Positions 1 through 9,106 of a stretch of DNA of 64,000 nt are shown in pieces. The stretch covers positions 6,117,485 to 6,181,484 of the forward strand of contig AP024096.1 in NCBI GenBank assembly GCA_015099395.1, given 5' to 3'. The notes below the pieces were generated by a model, which was not told the DNA's origin, searched no databases, and saw only the letters and a list, made by a program, of their open reading frames with translations. The first letter of the stretch is position 1. Each line of letters begins with the position of its first letter. The translations under genes were made by a program, and so were the position numbers. Source of the stretch: Ktedonobacteria bacterium brp13 (GTDB lineage Bacteria; Chloroflexota; Ktedonobacteria; Ktedonobacterales; Ktedonobacteraceae).

Positions 1-134
1 GCTGGAATATCGTTATCTAAGGCAAGGCAAGCGACTGGTGCCCCATGCCCATTCGCAAGAGTTGGGGCACAAGCAGCACACAAAAAGCAGAGTGAAATGA
101 CTGCGAATGTCATCAGAAAAAACCGTTTGAACAT
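1..134 (-). CDS. N-terminus of a secreted protein (partial, runs off the window)
   Basis: On the minus strand an ATG at 134-132 follows a strong GGAGAGGAG Shine-Dalgarno and stays open to the window edge, giving 44 codons. The peptide starts MFKRFFLMTFAVISLCFLCAACAP: two basic residues, then about 15 hydrophobic ones, then small residues and a Cys. That is a signal peptide. The LCAAC stretch resembles a lipobox, but Cys at -3 is unusual, so cleavage by signal peptidase I further on (after TLA) is equally possible. Nothing of the mature domain is visible, so no function can be named. The gene is divergent from the small membrane protein at 390. Confidence 0.7.
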   Translation of the reverse strand, partial: MFKRFFLMTFAVISLCFLCAACAPTLANGHGAPVACLALDNDIP

Positions 135-389
135 GGGATCTCCTCTCCTCTTTGGATACGATGTAGTCTCTTCTTGTACCCTATCTAAAAAGACGTATCT
201 CATGGAAGAGAATCCAATGTTCCTGGCCTGTAAATCCCAACATTATTCTGGTAACACGATGAAAACACACAAAAACAAGAAGTATAGCATTTGTAGCAGA
301 GCAAAAACGTATGAACAAGCCTATACAGCCAATCCATATCTGTATATACTAGGAGATTATATCATCATGAAAGGAATTATAAGGGAATT

Positions 390-650
390 ATGATGAACGC
401 CTTGACTGCTTTTGGGGCTTGTGCCGTGACGATTATGTTGATCTCGTATGCGTTGGAGCAGCGTTCAAACTGGTGGGTGCTCGTGTTTGCCTTTGCCTGT
501 GCGGCATCGTCCACCTATGGTTGGTTGGCCGGAACGTGGCCATTTGGAGTTGTTGAGGGGATCTGGGCACTGGTAGCGTTGCGTCGCTGGTACATACATT
601 TGCCGCATGTCTCGCGTGTGAAGAATGCCGGGGAGGCGCAGCAGCGTTGA
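390..650 (+). CDS. small integral membrane protein, unknown function
   Basis: Predicted 86-residue protein with two or three hydrophobic segments (roughly residues 3-22, 27-46 and 50-65) and a basic, hydrophilic C-terminus. The WW pair near residue 28 and the spacing of the helices resemble small two- or three-helix membrane proteins of unknown function found in many bacteria; I do not recognise a named family with certainty. Start may be the ATG at 390 or the next codon at 393; an AAGGG sits just upstream and fits the second slightly better. It faces the M20 peptidase gene tail to tail. Confidence 0.6.
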   Translation: MMNALTAFGACAVTIMLISYALEQRSNWWVLVFAFACAASSTYGWLAGTWPFGVVEGIWALVALRRWYIHLPHVSRVKNAGEAQQR

Positions 651-667
651 TGCCGCCTTGCCTCCCC
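630..667. terminator. possible bidirectional terminator
   Basis: GGGGAGGC at 630-637 pairs perfectly with GCCTCCCC at 660-667 between the convergent membrane-protein and peptidase genes. The loop is about 22 nt and there is no clear T tract, so this is only a candidate. Confidence 0.35.
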
Positions 668-685
668 TATCCACATGCAGCGGCG

Positions 686-2068
686 CTATTTTTGCGCTAA
701 CTTCTGGACAAAGCTAGCAACTGTGCGGATGCCATTGAAGAACTGACTGAGCGCGTATTTCTCGTTGGGGGCATGCAGATTGTCGTCTGGCAGGCCAAAA
801 CCCATCAGGACGACCGGGACATGAAGGACTGCGTCAAAGAGTGCTGCAATCGGAATCGAACCACCTTCGCGGAGGAAGACTGGCGGTTTACCGTAGACCT
901 CTGCTAACGCTGCTGAGGCTGCCTGGATCGGTGCGCTATCTGGCGAGACGATGATGCCTTCGCCACCATGTACGTTGATGACGTTGACGGTGACGCCGGC
1001 AGGCGCAACCTCGTGTACAGTCTTCTCAAAGAGTGTGAAGACCTCCTGTGATTTGAGATCGGGTGGGAGGCGCAGACTGATTTTGGCTTTGGCAACGGCT
1101 GGGATCACTGTTTTCGCACCTTCGCCGACAAAGCCACCACTGATGCCGTGTACTTCAAGGGTTGGGCGACCGCCAGTGCGCTCCAATGGTGGGTATTCGA
1201 GCTCGCCTGAGAGTTGATTTACGCCCATCTCGCGCAGATAGGCTTCTTTTATGTGCAGGGGATCTTTCTCCCAGAACTCCTGCTCCTGTGGATGCGGCTT
1301 CCGCACTTTGTCGTAGAGGCCAGGGATATGAATATGTCCGTCCTCATCCTTCAGGCGGCTGATGATAATGGCGAGTGAGTGCAGAGGATTGGGGGCGACG
1401 CCGCCATAGCTGCCAGAGTGCAGGTCCTGCGTAGCTCCTTGCACCTCAACCTCGGTATAGATGATGCCACGCAGGCCGGTAATCAGGGCTGGCATATCTG
1501 CGGCTGGCATATGTGTATCACAGATAAAGGCCGCGTCACAGCCCAGGCGCTCAGGGGTCGTGGTGATATAGTGCGCAATGGACTCGCCACCTGCCTCCTC
1601 TTCTCCTTCGAGCAAGACCTTGATATTGATGGGTAGTGTGTCGTTAACCGCCATCAATGTCTCCAGGGCCTTGAATATGACCATGACCTGTCCCTTATCA
1701 TCAGACGACCCACGTGCATAGATATTGCCGTTACGAATCGTGGGGTCAAAGGGAGCAGACTCCCAGAGCTCGATCGGGTCGACTGGTTGGACATCATAGT
1801 GCCCATAAATGAGCAATGTTGGTTTGCCCGGTGCCTTGAGCCACTCACTGTAGACGAGGGGATGTCCGTTGGTTGGGATTAATGTTGCCTCGCTCATCCC
1901 GATCCGTTGGAGTTGTCCGATTGCATATTCTGCTGCATGCTTTACATCAGCTTTATGCTCTGGCAGCGTACTGATACTGGGGATGCGTAACCAGGCTTTG
2001 AGATCTTCCAGAAATTGTTCCTGGTGTTTGGTTATGTACGTTTCAATTGGTGTTTCGTTTGTAGCCAT
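686..2068 (-). CDS. M20 family metallopeptidase (dipeptidase/carboxypeptidase)
   Basis: A 460-residue protein of the M20 (ArgE/DapE/ACY1/CPG2) family, which removes C-terminal or amide-linked residues with a two-zinc centre. Visible motifs in order: YGHYDVQP near residue 88 (metal His and the catalytic Asp two residues on), SSDDKG near 121 (bridging Asp), EGEEEAGGES near 154 (catalytic base Glu and metal Glu), CDTH near 183 (metal Asp) and NLHAPNE near 430 (last metal His). All ligands are present, so it should be active; it has no signal peptide and should be cytoplasmic. Length and motif set fit the carnosinase-like dipeptidase branch. The substrate cannot be read from sequence. It is monocistronic and divergent from mutL. 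Confidence 0.93.
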   Translation of the reverse strand: MATNETPIETYITKHQEQFLEDLKAWLRIPSISTLPEHKADVKHAAEYAIGQLQRIGMSEATLIPTNGHPLVYSEWLKAPGKPTLLIYGHYDVQPVDPIELWESAPFDPTIRNGNIYARGSSDDKGQVMVIFKALETLMAVNDTLPINIKVLLEGEEEAGGESIAHYITTTPERLGCDAAFICDTHMPAADMPALITGLRGIIYTEVEVQGATQDLHSGSYGGVAPNPLHSLAIIISRLKDEDGHIHIPGLYDKVRKPHPQEQEFWEKDPLHIKEAYLREMGVNQLSGELEYPPLERTGGRPTLEVHGISGGFVGEGAKTVIPAVAKAKISLRLPPDLKSQEVFTLFEKTVHEVAPAGVTVNVINVHGGEGIIVSPDSAPIQAASAALAEVYGKPPVFLREGGSIPIAALFDAVLHVPVVLMGFGLPDDNLHAPNEKYALSQFFNGIRTVASFVQKLAQK

Positions 2069-2214
2069 TGCTATTGTCTTGACTCCTTCCTTTGACTGTC
2101 TTTTTGTTATCCTAGCAGGGAAGGTAGTGATTGTCCAGAGGTGTTTGACTTGGAGTCAGGTGTAGTCTCTAGAAACTCATTGCCGTAGAAAGTCCCAGCC
2201 TGTGATCTTCTACA

Positions 2215-2243
2215 TTTCAAAGCTGGTCACGATATGTTATAAT
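2215..2243 (+). promoter_or_regulatory. predicted sigma-70-type promoter of mutL-priA
   Basis: A perfect -10 box TATAAT at 2238-2243 lies 17 bp after a weak -35-like TTTCAA at 2215-2220, about 85 bp before the mutL start. Inferred by eye only. Confidence 0.5.
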
Positions 2244-2327
2244 GTCATGTGAACACTCGTTCTTATTTATCTCCTATTTACGACAATGACACGCAATGTA
2301 CTCGCTGAAGGACCCGGAGAAATATAT

Positions 2328-4565
2328 ATGCCCATTCGACAACTCGCGCCTGATGTGGCCGCTAAGATCGCGGCAGGTGAAGTGGTAGAGCGTCCCGCCT
2401 CTGTTGTAAAAGAGTTGATAGAGAATAGTATCGATGCTGGCTCGACGCAGATTCGTGTAGATCTGAGCCATGGTGGCCTGCAGTTGATTCGGATCACTGA
2501 TAATGGCTGTGGTATCCCCTCTGATGAACTTCCTCTTGCCCTTGCACGTCACGCCACCAGTAAGGTCTCACAGATTGATGACCTTGAACGTATCCGCTCG
2601 CTGGGTTTTCGCGGTGAGGCTCTTGCGAGTATCGCCGCCGTTGCCGAAGTCACCCTTCTCAGTCGTCCGCATGACGCGGAGCAGGGGGCACAGATCAGTG
2701 CGCAGAACGGTGAAACCTCCGAGGTCGTAGCTGCAGCATCGCCAGCCGGGTCCTCCATTACTGTACGTAACCTTTTTAGCGCGGTCCCTGCACGTCTAAA
2801 ATTTATCAAGAGCCGCAATACAGAGGTTAGCCATTGTCACCACCTGCTGGAGCAATACGCGCTGGCCTATCCAGAGATTCGCTTTAGTGTGTATAGTGAT
2901 GGTCGACAGATTTTTGCTACCCCTGGCAATGATCAACTGACCAGCGTTCTGGTAGAGGTCTACGGCTTGCAGGTTGCAGAACAGATGATCCCGCTGCAAG
3001 GTGAGGAGAAGCCTGACGATCCTACGTATCCGCTGGTCTATGGGTATACCAGCCGTCCTTCCTGTTATAAAAGTAATCGCCAGCATATCTCGTTCTTTGT
3101 GAACCGGCGCTGGGTTATGAGCCGTATGCTGACCTCAGCTGTCGAGAGTGCCTATCACTCGCTACTCCTGACGGGTCGCCATCCGGTCGCTGTAATCAAT
3201 ATCCAGATTGATCCTTCACTTCTGGATGTGAATGTTCATCCAGCCAAGACCGAGATTCGCTTCTTGAAAGAGCGCCGCGTCTTTGCCAATATACAGCGTG
3301 CAGTACGTGCCGCACTCTTAGAGAGCTCTGAGGTACCTGAATGGGAAGGCAATCATCTCGCTAGCGGAGGACGTTCCCGTCCCGCATCAACTCCAGCAGT
3401 AGAGGTAGACGAAGATGAAGAGCTAGCAGGTGAACTGGGCAATCTCGAGATCGATACCGAGACTGGTGAGGTCTTACAGTCTGCTACGAATAGCGCGCAT
3501 GCTGGGAACCCTGAGGAAGAGCAGCAGCAGATTGTGCAGACTGCACGGACATCCGCTGCCTTTCCGGAGGATAACCCCTGGATGACGGTGACTGAAGAAG
3601 AGAGTGGTTCACAACCACCATCGCTGTCACGTCTCTGGCAAAGTCATGTGCATACAGATCGTCGCCAAACCACATCCCTGCCGCAGTCTCAACCTGAGAG
3701 CGAAGCGCATAGCGCTAGTATGACACCGATCGAACGGCTCTGGTCACAACGTACAGCTCCTGTGAGTGACGTTGCACGCGAGCAACATGAGCACAAGCAG
3801 GCGAACGAAGAACGGACTGCGTTACCACCGCGTCCTTCGGCTGCTCTTGCGCCAGCGCAGCCGCAGCAAAATACGTTGATGCCGACTGCACCGCGCGAGA
3901 TAGACGACGAAACTGCAACTGATACGGTTGACACTGCTGGCGCAATGGATAGCGTGCTGTCCGTCGTAGACACTCAGTCGGGTCGGCGTCTGCCTAAGTT
4001 GCGTGTGGTGGGTCAGGTTGCGCAGAGCTATATTGTGACTGAGGGCGAAGGCGGGATGTATCTGATTGATCAGCATGCGGCCCATGAGCGTATCATATTA
4101 GAGCGGATGGTTGCAGCACTCAAGGCTCGGACTCCACTCTCGCAGTTGCTGCTGACACCGTTGCCGCTTGAGCTTTCTCCGCACGAGTTTGAAGCGATCG
4201 AAGAGCACCAGGAGCAGTTGACCGAGATCGGCTTTAAGCTTTCTTTTGAGGATGGTGTGCTGGAGGTGCGTGCGGTCCCGAATGTGCTGGTGAAGCAGAT
4301 GAACTCGCGTTCGCTGCATGAGCTGTTAATCGATCTCACTTCGCCTGAGAGTCTGGGTGATACAGGTACCTGGGAGGAGCGTGCACTGGCGAATGTGGCC
4401 TGTAAGGCTGCCATTAAGCAGAACTACTTCCTGACCATCAGTGAGATGCGCGAGATGTTAGAGCAGTTAGAGGAGACTAAGGCACCATATAGCTGTTGCC
4501 ACGGTCGTCCGACGATGGTGCATTTTGGTCTGCAAGCCCTGGGCCGTGTCTTTGATCGTCGCTAG
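2328..4565 (+). CDS. mutL: DNA mismatch repair protein MutL with endonuclease motif
   Basis: A 745-residue MutL. I place the start at the ATG at 2328, where an aligned GHKL domain begins (MPIRQLAPDVAAKIAAGEV) and which has GGAG nine bases upstream; an earlier in-frame ATG at 2286 lacks both. The N-terminal GHKL ATPase (about 1-330) has the ENSIDAG, DNGCGI and GFRGEAL ATP-binding motifs. Residues about 345-560 form a low-complexity, Gln/Glu/Ser/Thr-rich linker. The C-terminal dimerisation domain contains LIDQHAAHERIILE, which matches the DQHA(X)2E(X)4E nicking-endonuclease motif, plus an ACK and a CCHGRP metal-site motif and a terminal FDRR. It is therefore the self-nicking MutL type of MutH-less bacteria. 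The gene is followed 23 bp later by priA, forming a repair/replication-restart operon. No mutS is in the window. Confidence 0.97.
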   Translation: MPIRQLAPDVAAKIAAGEVVERPASVVKELIENSIDAGSTQIRVDLSHGGLQLIRITDNGCGIPSDELPLALARHATSKVSQIDDLERIRSLGFRGEALASIAAVAEVTLLSRPHDAEQGAQISAQNGETSEVVAAASPAGSSITVRNLFSAVPARLKFIKSRNTEVSHCHHLLEQYALAYPEIRFSVYSDGRQIFATPGNDQLTSVLVEVYGLQVAEQMIPLQGEEKPDDPTYPLVYGYTSRPSCYKSNRQHISFFVNRRWVMSRMLTSAVESAYHSLLLTGRHPVAVINIQIDPSLLDVNVHPAKTEIRFLKERRVFANIQRAVRAALLESSEVPEWEGNHLASGGRSRPASTPAVEVDEDEELAGELGNLEIDTETGEVLQSATNSAHAGNPEEEQQQIVQTARTSAAFPEDNPWMTVTEEESGSQPPSLSRLWQSHVHTDRRQTTSLPQSQPESEAHSASMTPIERLWSQRTAPVSDVAREQHEHKQANEERTALPPRPSAALAPAQPQQNTLMPTAPREIDDETATDTVDTAGAMDSVLSVVDTQSGRRLPKLRVVGQVAQSYIVTEGEGGMYLIDQHAAHERIILERMVAALKARTPLSQLLLTPLPLELSPHEFEAIEEHQEQLTEIGFKLSFEDGVLEVRAVPNVLVKQMNSRSLHELLIDLTSPESLGDTGTWEERALANVACKAAIKQNYFLTISEMREMLEQLEETKAPYSCCHGRPTMVHFGLQALGRVFDRR

Positions 4566-4588
4566 TTGGAGTGGAGAGGCAACACTTT

Positions 4589-7327
4589 ATGTTTGCGCAT
4601 ATCTTAACGTCGGCTGCAAGCTGGCAAGGGGATCGCCCTCTGCTCACGTACTCCGTGCCCTCTGAGATGCTCGCTGAGATCCGGCAGGGTCAGCTTGTAG
4701 CGGTCCCTTATGGTGAGCGTCTGGTTGAAGGGATCGTCTGGGGCTTGAGCGATGAGATCGATGATGAGGATGATGATGGAGTTGATAAAGATGATGAAGG
4801 GCTGGCGGCGCTGACTGTTGAACACGAGAGCCAGAAGGAGGATCGCCAGGATGGTGGCAAGCGCCAGCCTGATGATCTCCGGCCTCTGCAAGCGATCTTA
4901 GATCCCGAGCCAGCATTGCGACCCTATCAGATGTCACTGGCCCAGTGGATCGCTGACTATTACGTTACTTCGCTGGCCACTGTTGCACAGATGATGCTCC
5001 CCCCCGGTCTGACACAGCGTTCACGTGTCGTGTTACGACTTGCAGAGACGGATAGTCAGCTGATTAACGATGCCATGCAGAGCGGCTCGCTACGGCTACG
5101 TGCCTTGATCGGTTTATTGCTGGCTGAGGGTGAGATCAACGTTGAGCGCCTGAAGGAACTGCTGGGACCGAAGAAGGCCAAAGAGGTTCTGAAAGAGGCG
5201 CGACTCAATGATCTTTTTCAACACGAGGCTCAGCTTGATGCGCCGCGTGCGAAGGAGCGCAGCAAGCGTATCGTACGGCTGATTGCCGATGAGCAGACCC
5301 TGGCTGCATGGCATGGGCGTGTCTCTGTGCATATCCAACGCCCAGAACCCGCACCTGTACTGGCGATCTCTTCTATAGAGCATAGTATGAGTGCGGCTAT
5401 TGGTGCGAAGAAACGACGTGCTACTGCGAATCCCTGGGCTGTGCCGGAGCAACTACAGCCGCTGCCTACCTCAACTATGGCGCTGACCGCGAGCGATAAA
5501 GAGAGCCTGCGCGTACTGCATCAGATGTCGGCTATCGATCTCTTAATCCAGAGCCAGCGTGCGGAGAAACCGGAACTGGCTCTCTGGACACCCAACGCGC
5601 TCTGCAAGGCCAGTGATATGACAACGGCGCAATTGCAACAACTGGTTAAAGAGCAATTAGTGACCATCGAGGAGATCGCGGTGCGGCGGGATCCGTTGGC
5701 CGGACGCATACTATCTTCGACAGTGCCGCTCGAACTCACTCCGGATCAGCAGCATGCGCTGGATTGTATCGTAGGTGATGAATATGATCTCCGCCCCATC
5801 CTATTGCATGGCGTGACTGGTAGCGGTAAGACGGAGATCTATCTGCAAGCGCTGGCCAGTGTGATAGCACAGGGCAAGCAAGGGATTATCCTGGTCCCTG
5901 AGATTGCGCTGACAACGCAGGCCGTGCTTCGTGTGGCCGGTCGCTTCCCTGATCGAGTGGCGATTATTCATAGTGAGCTGAGTCTGGGTGAGCGCTATGA
6001 TGAGTGGCGACGCATTCGTTCAGGGCAGGTCGATGTCGTCATCGGTTCCCGTTCGGCCCTCTTCGCGCCTTTACCCAATCCAGGTTTGATCATCATTGAC
6101 GAGGAGCATGAGTCGGCCTATAAGCAGTCTGAGCGCCGTCCAACCTATCATGCTCGTGAGAGCGCATTGATGCTGGGTAACATTCTCAATATCCCGGTCG
6201 TGATGGGGAGCGCCACCCCTGCTGTCGAGTCCTACTATTTTGCACGCCAGGAGCACTATCGATTGGTAGAGTTGAAGAGTCGTATTAATGCAACCCTGCC
6301 ACCAGTTGAAATTATCGATCTGCGTGACGAACTGCATGCGGGCAATACCAGCATTATTAGTCGACGTTTGTACAGTGAGTTGACGCGCGTACTGGAGAAT
6401 AAGCAGCAGGCGATCCTTTTTCTTAACCGGCGTGGAGCGGCTAGCTGTATACTGTGCCGGGACTGTGGGTATGTTGTGATGTGTGAGCGTTGCGATATTC
6501 CGCTGACCTATCATTCAACTGAGCGCATTCTGCTCTGCCACTATTGTGGTCATCAGCGGAAAGTAGTGCAGTTCTGCCCGCAATGTAGTAGCTCTGGCAT
6601 ACGCTATTTTGGTCTGGGCACAGAGAAGATTCAGGAAACTATTCAGCGTAGCTTCCCACAGGCGCGGCTATTGCGCTGGGATCGTGATACGGCACGCAAT
6701 CGGCGTGCGCATGAGCGACTCCTGGATCAGTTTGCCAATCGCGAGGCCGATATTATGATCGGCACACAGATGATCGCCAAGGGGCTGGATCTGCCGGGTG
6801 TGACGCTTGTTGGAGTGGTTTCAGCCGATGTCGCGCTCAGTCTGCCAGACTATGCGACCCCTGAGCGTGCGTTTACCTTGCTAACACAGGTCGCTGGCCG
6901 AGCGGGGCGTGGTGCCGAGGCCGGGAATGTGATTATCCAGACCTTCAATCCGCAACATTTTAGCATTGAGGCGGCGTCGCATCATGATTATCATGCGTTC
7001 TATGAGGCTGAAATTGCGACACGGAATCAGTATGGCTACCCACCGTTTCGCAACTTTATCAAGTTCTCGTATCGTCATGAGAACCGCCGTCGCTGTCAAA
7101 ATGAGGCGCTGCTCTTGTATGAGCACCTGACAACCTGGATTGAGCGTCTGGGGCTGCACGATACTGACATCGTTGGCCCCGCTCCTGCGTTGATGGAGCG
7201 GGTGCGTAACCAGTATCACTGGCAGATGATAGTACGCGGTCCAGGTAACGGTGACCTGCATCGTCTGTTGCGTGTAATTGAAGCCCCCGATTGGGATATC
7301 GATATCGATCCTGTCAGCTCTTTATAG
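4589..7327 (+). CDS. priA: primosomal protein N' (replication restart helicase PriA)
   Basis: A 912-residue 3'-to-5' superfamily 2 helicase that restarts stalled replication forks. The ATG at 4589 is preferred: GGAGAGG lies just upstream and the PriA N-terminal DNA-binding domain starts there; a GTG at 4571 is in frame but overlaps that ribosome site. Motifs: Walker A GVTGSGKTEIY (about 415), DEEH box, ATPAVESY motif III, then eight zinc-binding cysteines in CRDCGYVVMCERC and CHYCGH...CPQC (about 630-680), and a GRAGRG motif VI. An acidic, low-complexity insertion of roughly 40 residues (about 54-97) interrupts the N-terminal domain and is not typical of the family. It is translated just after mutL, and its stop codon overlaps the end of the convergent hydrolase gene. 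Confidence 0.96.
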   Translation: MFAHILTSAASWQGDRPLLTYSVPSEMLAEIRQGQLVAVPYGERLVEGIVWGLSDEIDDEDDDGVDKDDEGLAALTVEHESQKEDRQDGGKRQPDDLRPLQAILDPEPALRPYQMSLAQWIADYYVTSLATVAQMMLPPGLTQRSRVVLRLAETDSQLINDAMQSGSLRLRALIGLLLAEGEINVERLKELLGPKKAKEVLKEARLNDLFQHEAQLDAPRAKERSKRIVRLIADEQTLAAWHGRVSVHIQRPEPAPVLAISSIEHSMSAAIGAKKRRATANPWAVPEQLQPLPTSTMALTASDKESLRVLHQMSAIDLLIQSQRAEKPELALWTPNALCKASDMTTAQLQQLVKEQLVTIEEIAVRRDPLAGRILSSTVPLELTPDQQHALDCIVGDEYDLRPILLHGVTGSGKTEIYLQALASVIAQGKQGIILVPEIALTTQAVLRVAGRFPDRVAIIHSELSLGERYDEWRRIRSGQVDVVIGSRSALFAPLPNPGLIIIDEEHESAYKQSERRPTYHARESALMLGNILNIPVVMGSATPAVESYYFARQEHYRLVELKSRINATLPPVEIIDLRDELHAGNTSIISRRLYSELTRVLENKQQAILFLNRRGAASCILCRDCGYVVMCERCDIPLTYHSTERILLCHYCGHQRKVVQFCPQCSSSGIRYFGLGTEKIQETIQRSFPQARLLRWDRDTARNRRAHERLLDQFANREADIMIGTQMIAKGLDLPGVTLVGVVSADVALSLPDYATPERAFTLLTQVAGRAGRGAEAGNVIIQTFNPQHFSIEAASHHDYHAFYEAEIATRNQYGYPPFRNFIKFSYRHENRRRCQNEALLLYEHLTTWIERLGLHDTDIVGPAPALMERVRNQYHWQMIVRGPGNGDLHRLLRVIEAPDWDIDIDPVSSL

Positions 7328-8299
7328 CATCTGTCGCATCTGTCCATCTGTCGTATCATTAGTATCGGTAGCACGGGTAGTACTGGTCATCTGGGTCAGA
7401 AACGTGCGCAGGGCTGGCATCACGGTCTTTGCATGGGTATAGAATGACAGATGCGAGCCGCCAGAGATCGCCATCAGGCGTACGTTTGGTACTTTGCTGG
7501 CGAGCAGTTCTGCGTTGTCAAAGAGGACCTCGTCATCGGAAGTGCCGTGGACAACAAACGTAGGAGCCTGGATCTGCTCAAGTGGGTAGTGTGTGATCCT
7601 GGCAAATTGGCGCATATCGTTCTCGTAGCCTACTTTTCGCTGGCTGTAGAGTGTCGCTGTACGTGCCAGTTCAAAGGTAGCGGAACCAGAGGGTTGTATA
7701 CGTGCGAAGGGTAGCGCGAGATACATGATCATATCCATGGTTACCAATTTTGCATAAAAACGACGGATGAGACGTTTAAGCGGTGGGAAAGATTGAAGAA
7801 TCTCCTCTTCAGAGTAGTGTTGTGCCACACCACTGATCATTACAAGACCGTTACAGCGTTCAGGATGGCGCAGCGCAAACTGTATTCCAGCGGGACCACC
7901 ACCGGAGATGGCAATGATGGTCGCATTCTGAATCTGCAGATGATTTAAGAGTTCGGCATACAGATCTGCTTGTTCTTCTGGGGTCTCACCAGTGGAGAGT
8001 GGCGTGCGTAGATAGCCGGGACGCGATACGCAAATGTAGGTATAGCTTTGTGGTGCCGCGAGCAGGGTTGCGAACGCTGCTCCTAGATCGTAACCACCGG
8101 GTGAGCCATGCGCGATTAAGAGTGCCGGACCACTGCCACGGACCTCATATTCAAGCGGCCCATGTTCTGTCTGGAAGATACGACTGCCCGCACCAAGACG
8201 CGCCACCTCTTTTGCGTGCCAGTCTTTATAGGTCACAGCGCTGCCAATACAGCCCGTTGCCAGGAGTACTCCGGCGAGCAATAATGTATTCCCTTTCAT
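7322..8299 (-). CDS. alpha/beta hydrolase, membrane-anchored or secreted
   Basis: A 325-residue alpha/beta-fold hydrolase. Residues 1-22 (MKGNTLLLAGVLLATGCIGSA) form a signal or lipoprotein-type sequence, which is why I prefer the ATG at 8299; an in-frame ATG at 8350 would bury it. The core shows the oxyanion-loop AHGSPGG, the nucleophile elbow AISGGGPAG (Ser, with Ala in place of the first Gly), an acid in GTSDDEV and the catalytic His in GGSHLSF. The triad is complete, so it is likely an active esterase, lipase or related enzyme acting outside the cytoplasmic membrane. The substrate is unknown. It is convergent with priA and overlaps it by six bases. Confidence 0.88.
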   Translation of the reverse strand: MKGNTLLLAGVLLATGCIGSAVTYKDWHAKEVARLGAGSRIFQTEHGPLEYEVRGSGPALLIAHGSPGGYDLGAAFATLLAAPQSYTYICVSRPGYLRTPLSTGETPEEQADLYAELLNHLQIQNATIIAISGGGPAGIQFALRHPERCNGLVMISGVAQHYSEEEILQSFPPLKRLIRRFYAKLVTMDMIMYLALPFARIQPSGSATFELARTATLYSQRKVGYENDMRQFARITHYPLEQIQAPTFVVHGTSDDEVLFDNAELLASKVPNVRLMAISGGSHLSFYTHAKTVMPALRTFLTQMTSTTRATDTNDTTDGQMRQML

Positions 8300-8425
8300 G
8301 ACATAATATCTTTCTGCTATAGCTTGCGATATAGTAACATATATACTCATCCTCTAATAAGAGTACGACTCAACTAAAAAAAAGGTTCTATAGAATCCTC
8401 TAGAATTTGTAAATTCTGGCATAAG

Positions 8426-8478
8426 AATGGCGCGGCAACTGACTTGCTAACCAGAAAGTCAAAGGATGCCGCGCCATT
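8426..8478. terminator. nested hairpin, probable terminator of the PPOX gene
   Basis: AATGGCGCGGCA at 8426-8437 pairs perfectly over 12 bp with TGCCGCGCCATT at 8467-8478. Inside it GACTT at 8441-8445 pairs with AAGTC at 8456-8460. It lies 40 bp after the stop of the minus-strand PPOX gene. A T tract is lacking, so it may instead be a processing or regulatory structure. Confidence 0.5.
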
Positions 8479-8518
8479 GCTGGTATGCCTTCAGATATCA
8501 GGTAGAGTTATAGCCGGA

Positions 8519-8935
8519 TTAGAACTTCAAGAACTTTGTAGGTTGGATACGCAAAGCTTGTGAATAATCTTTGCGCATAGAGTCGAGATTCCAGCCCATA
8601 GACTGCATCTGCTGACCATATTTCGCTTTATAGTTATCCAGGGTTGTCTGATCCGGTTCAGCATCCTCTAAGGTCGCCAGGCCCTCGATGATTACAACAT
8701 CTCCGCCTACCTTTGTATTGTCAAGGGCCAGCGTTACATGCGGCTCATGCTGAATGTTGCGAATCTTTTGATTATTCGGTTGGCTGAAGATCAGCACACT
8801 TTGTCCATCCCATAAGAACCAGACTGGCACGAGATGTGGGTGACCATTAGCCTTCACACTACCCAACCAGACAATCAAGTCTTCACGTAAGCGCTGATCG
8901 ATATGAGCATCTTTCGTCTGTTGAAGATCAAGCAT
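8519..8935 (-). CDS. PPOX-class FMN/F420-dependent oxidoreductase family protein
   Basis: A 138-residue split beta-barrel protein of the pyridoxamine-5'-phosphate-oxidase-like superfamily. The pattern VKANGHPHLVPVWFLWDG followed by FSQPNNQKIRNI and VTLALD is that of the small F420- or FMN-binding enzymes in the TIGR03667 (Rv3369-like) branch. I place the start at 8935, where GGAAAGGTGG sits upstream; an ATG at 8986 would add 17 residues with no homology-like features. The fold binds flavin or deazaflavin at a dimer interface. Which cofactor is used and what is reduced cannot be told from sequence. No linked redox genes are adjacent. Confidence 0.85.
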   Translation of the reverse strand: MLDLQQTKDAHIDQRLREDLIVWLGSVKANGHPHLVPVWFLWDGQSVLIFSQPNNQKIRNIQHEPHVTLALDNTKVGGDVVIIEGLATLEDAEPDQTTLDNYKAKYGQQMQSMGWNLDSMRKDYSQALRIQPTKFLKF

Positions 8936-9106
8936 CTGTGTCGCCACCTTTCCTGTAAGGAAATATCCGTTGTTCAGGCAATGCAAGAATTTGCCCTGCC
9001 TTTAGCGTAAACAAAATATTTTGTATTTATGTTCCGCTATGCTGTGCTGGGAGTCCCGGTCAAAAAAGCTCATCTTTTAAGCTTGATCCATGATAGAATA
9101 CTTGTT

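Noticed and set aside
97..393. Open frame of 98 codons on the plus strand
   Set aside because: It overlaps the well-supported secreted-protein start on the other strand, lacks a ribosome site and reads as Lys/Tyr/Asn-rich non-protein-like sequence.
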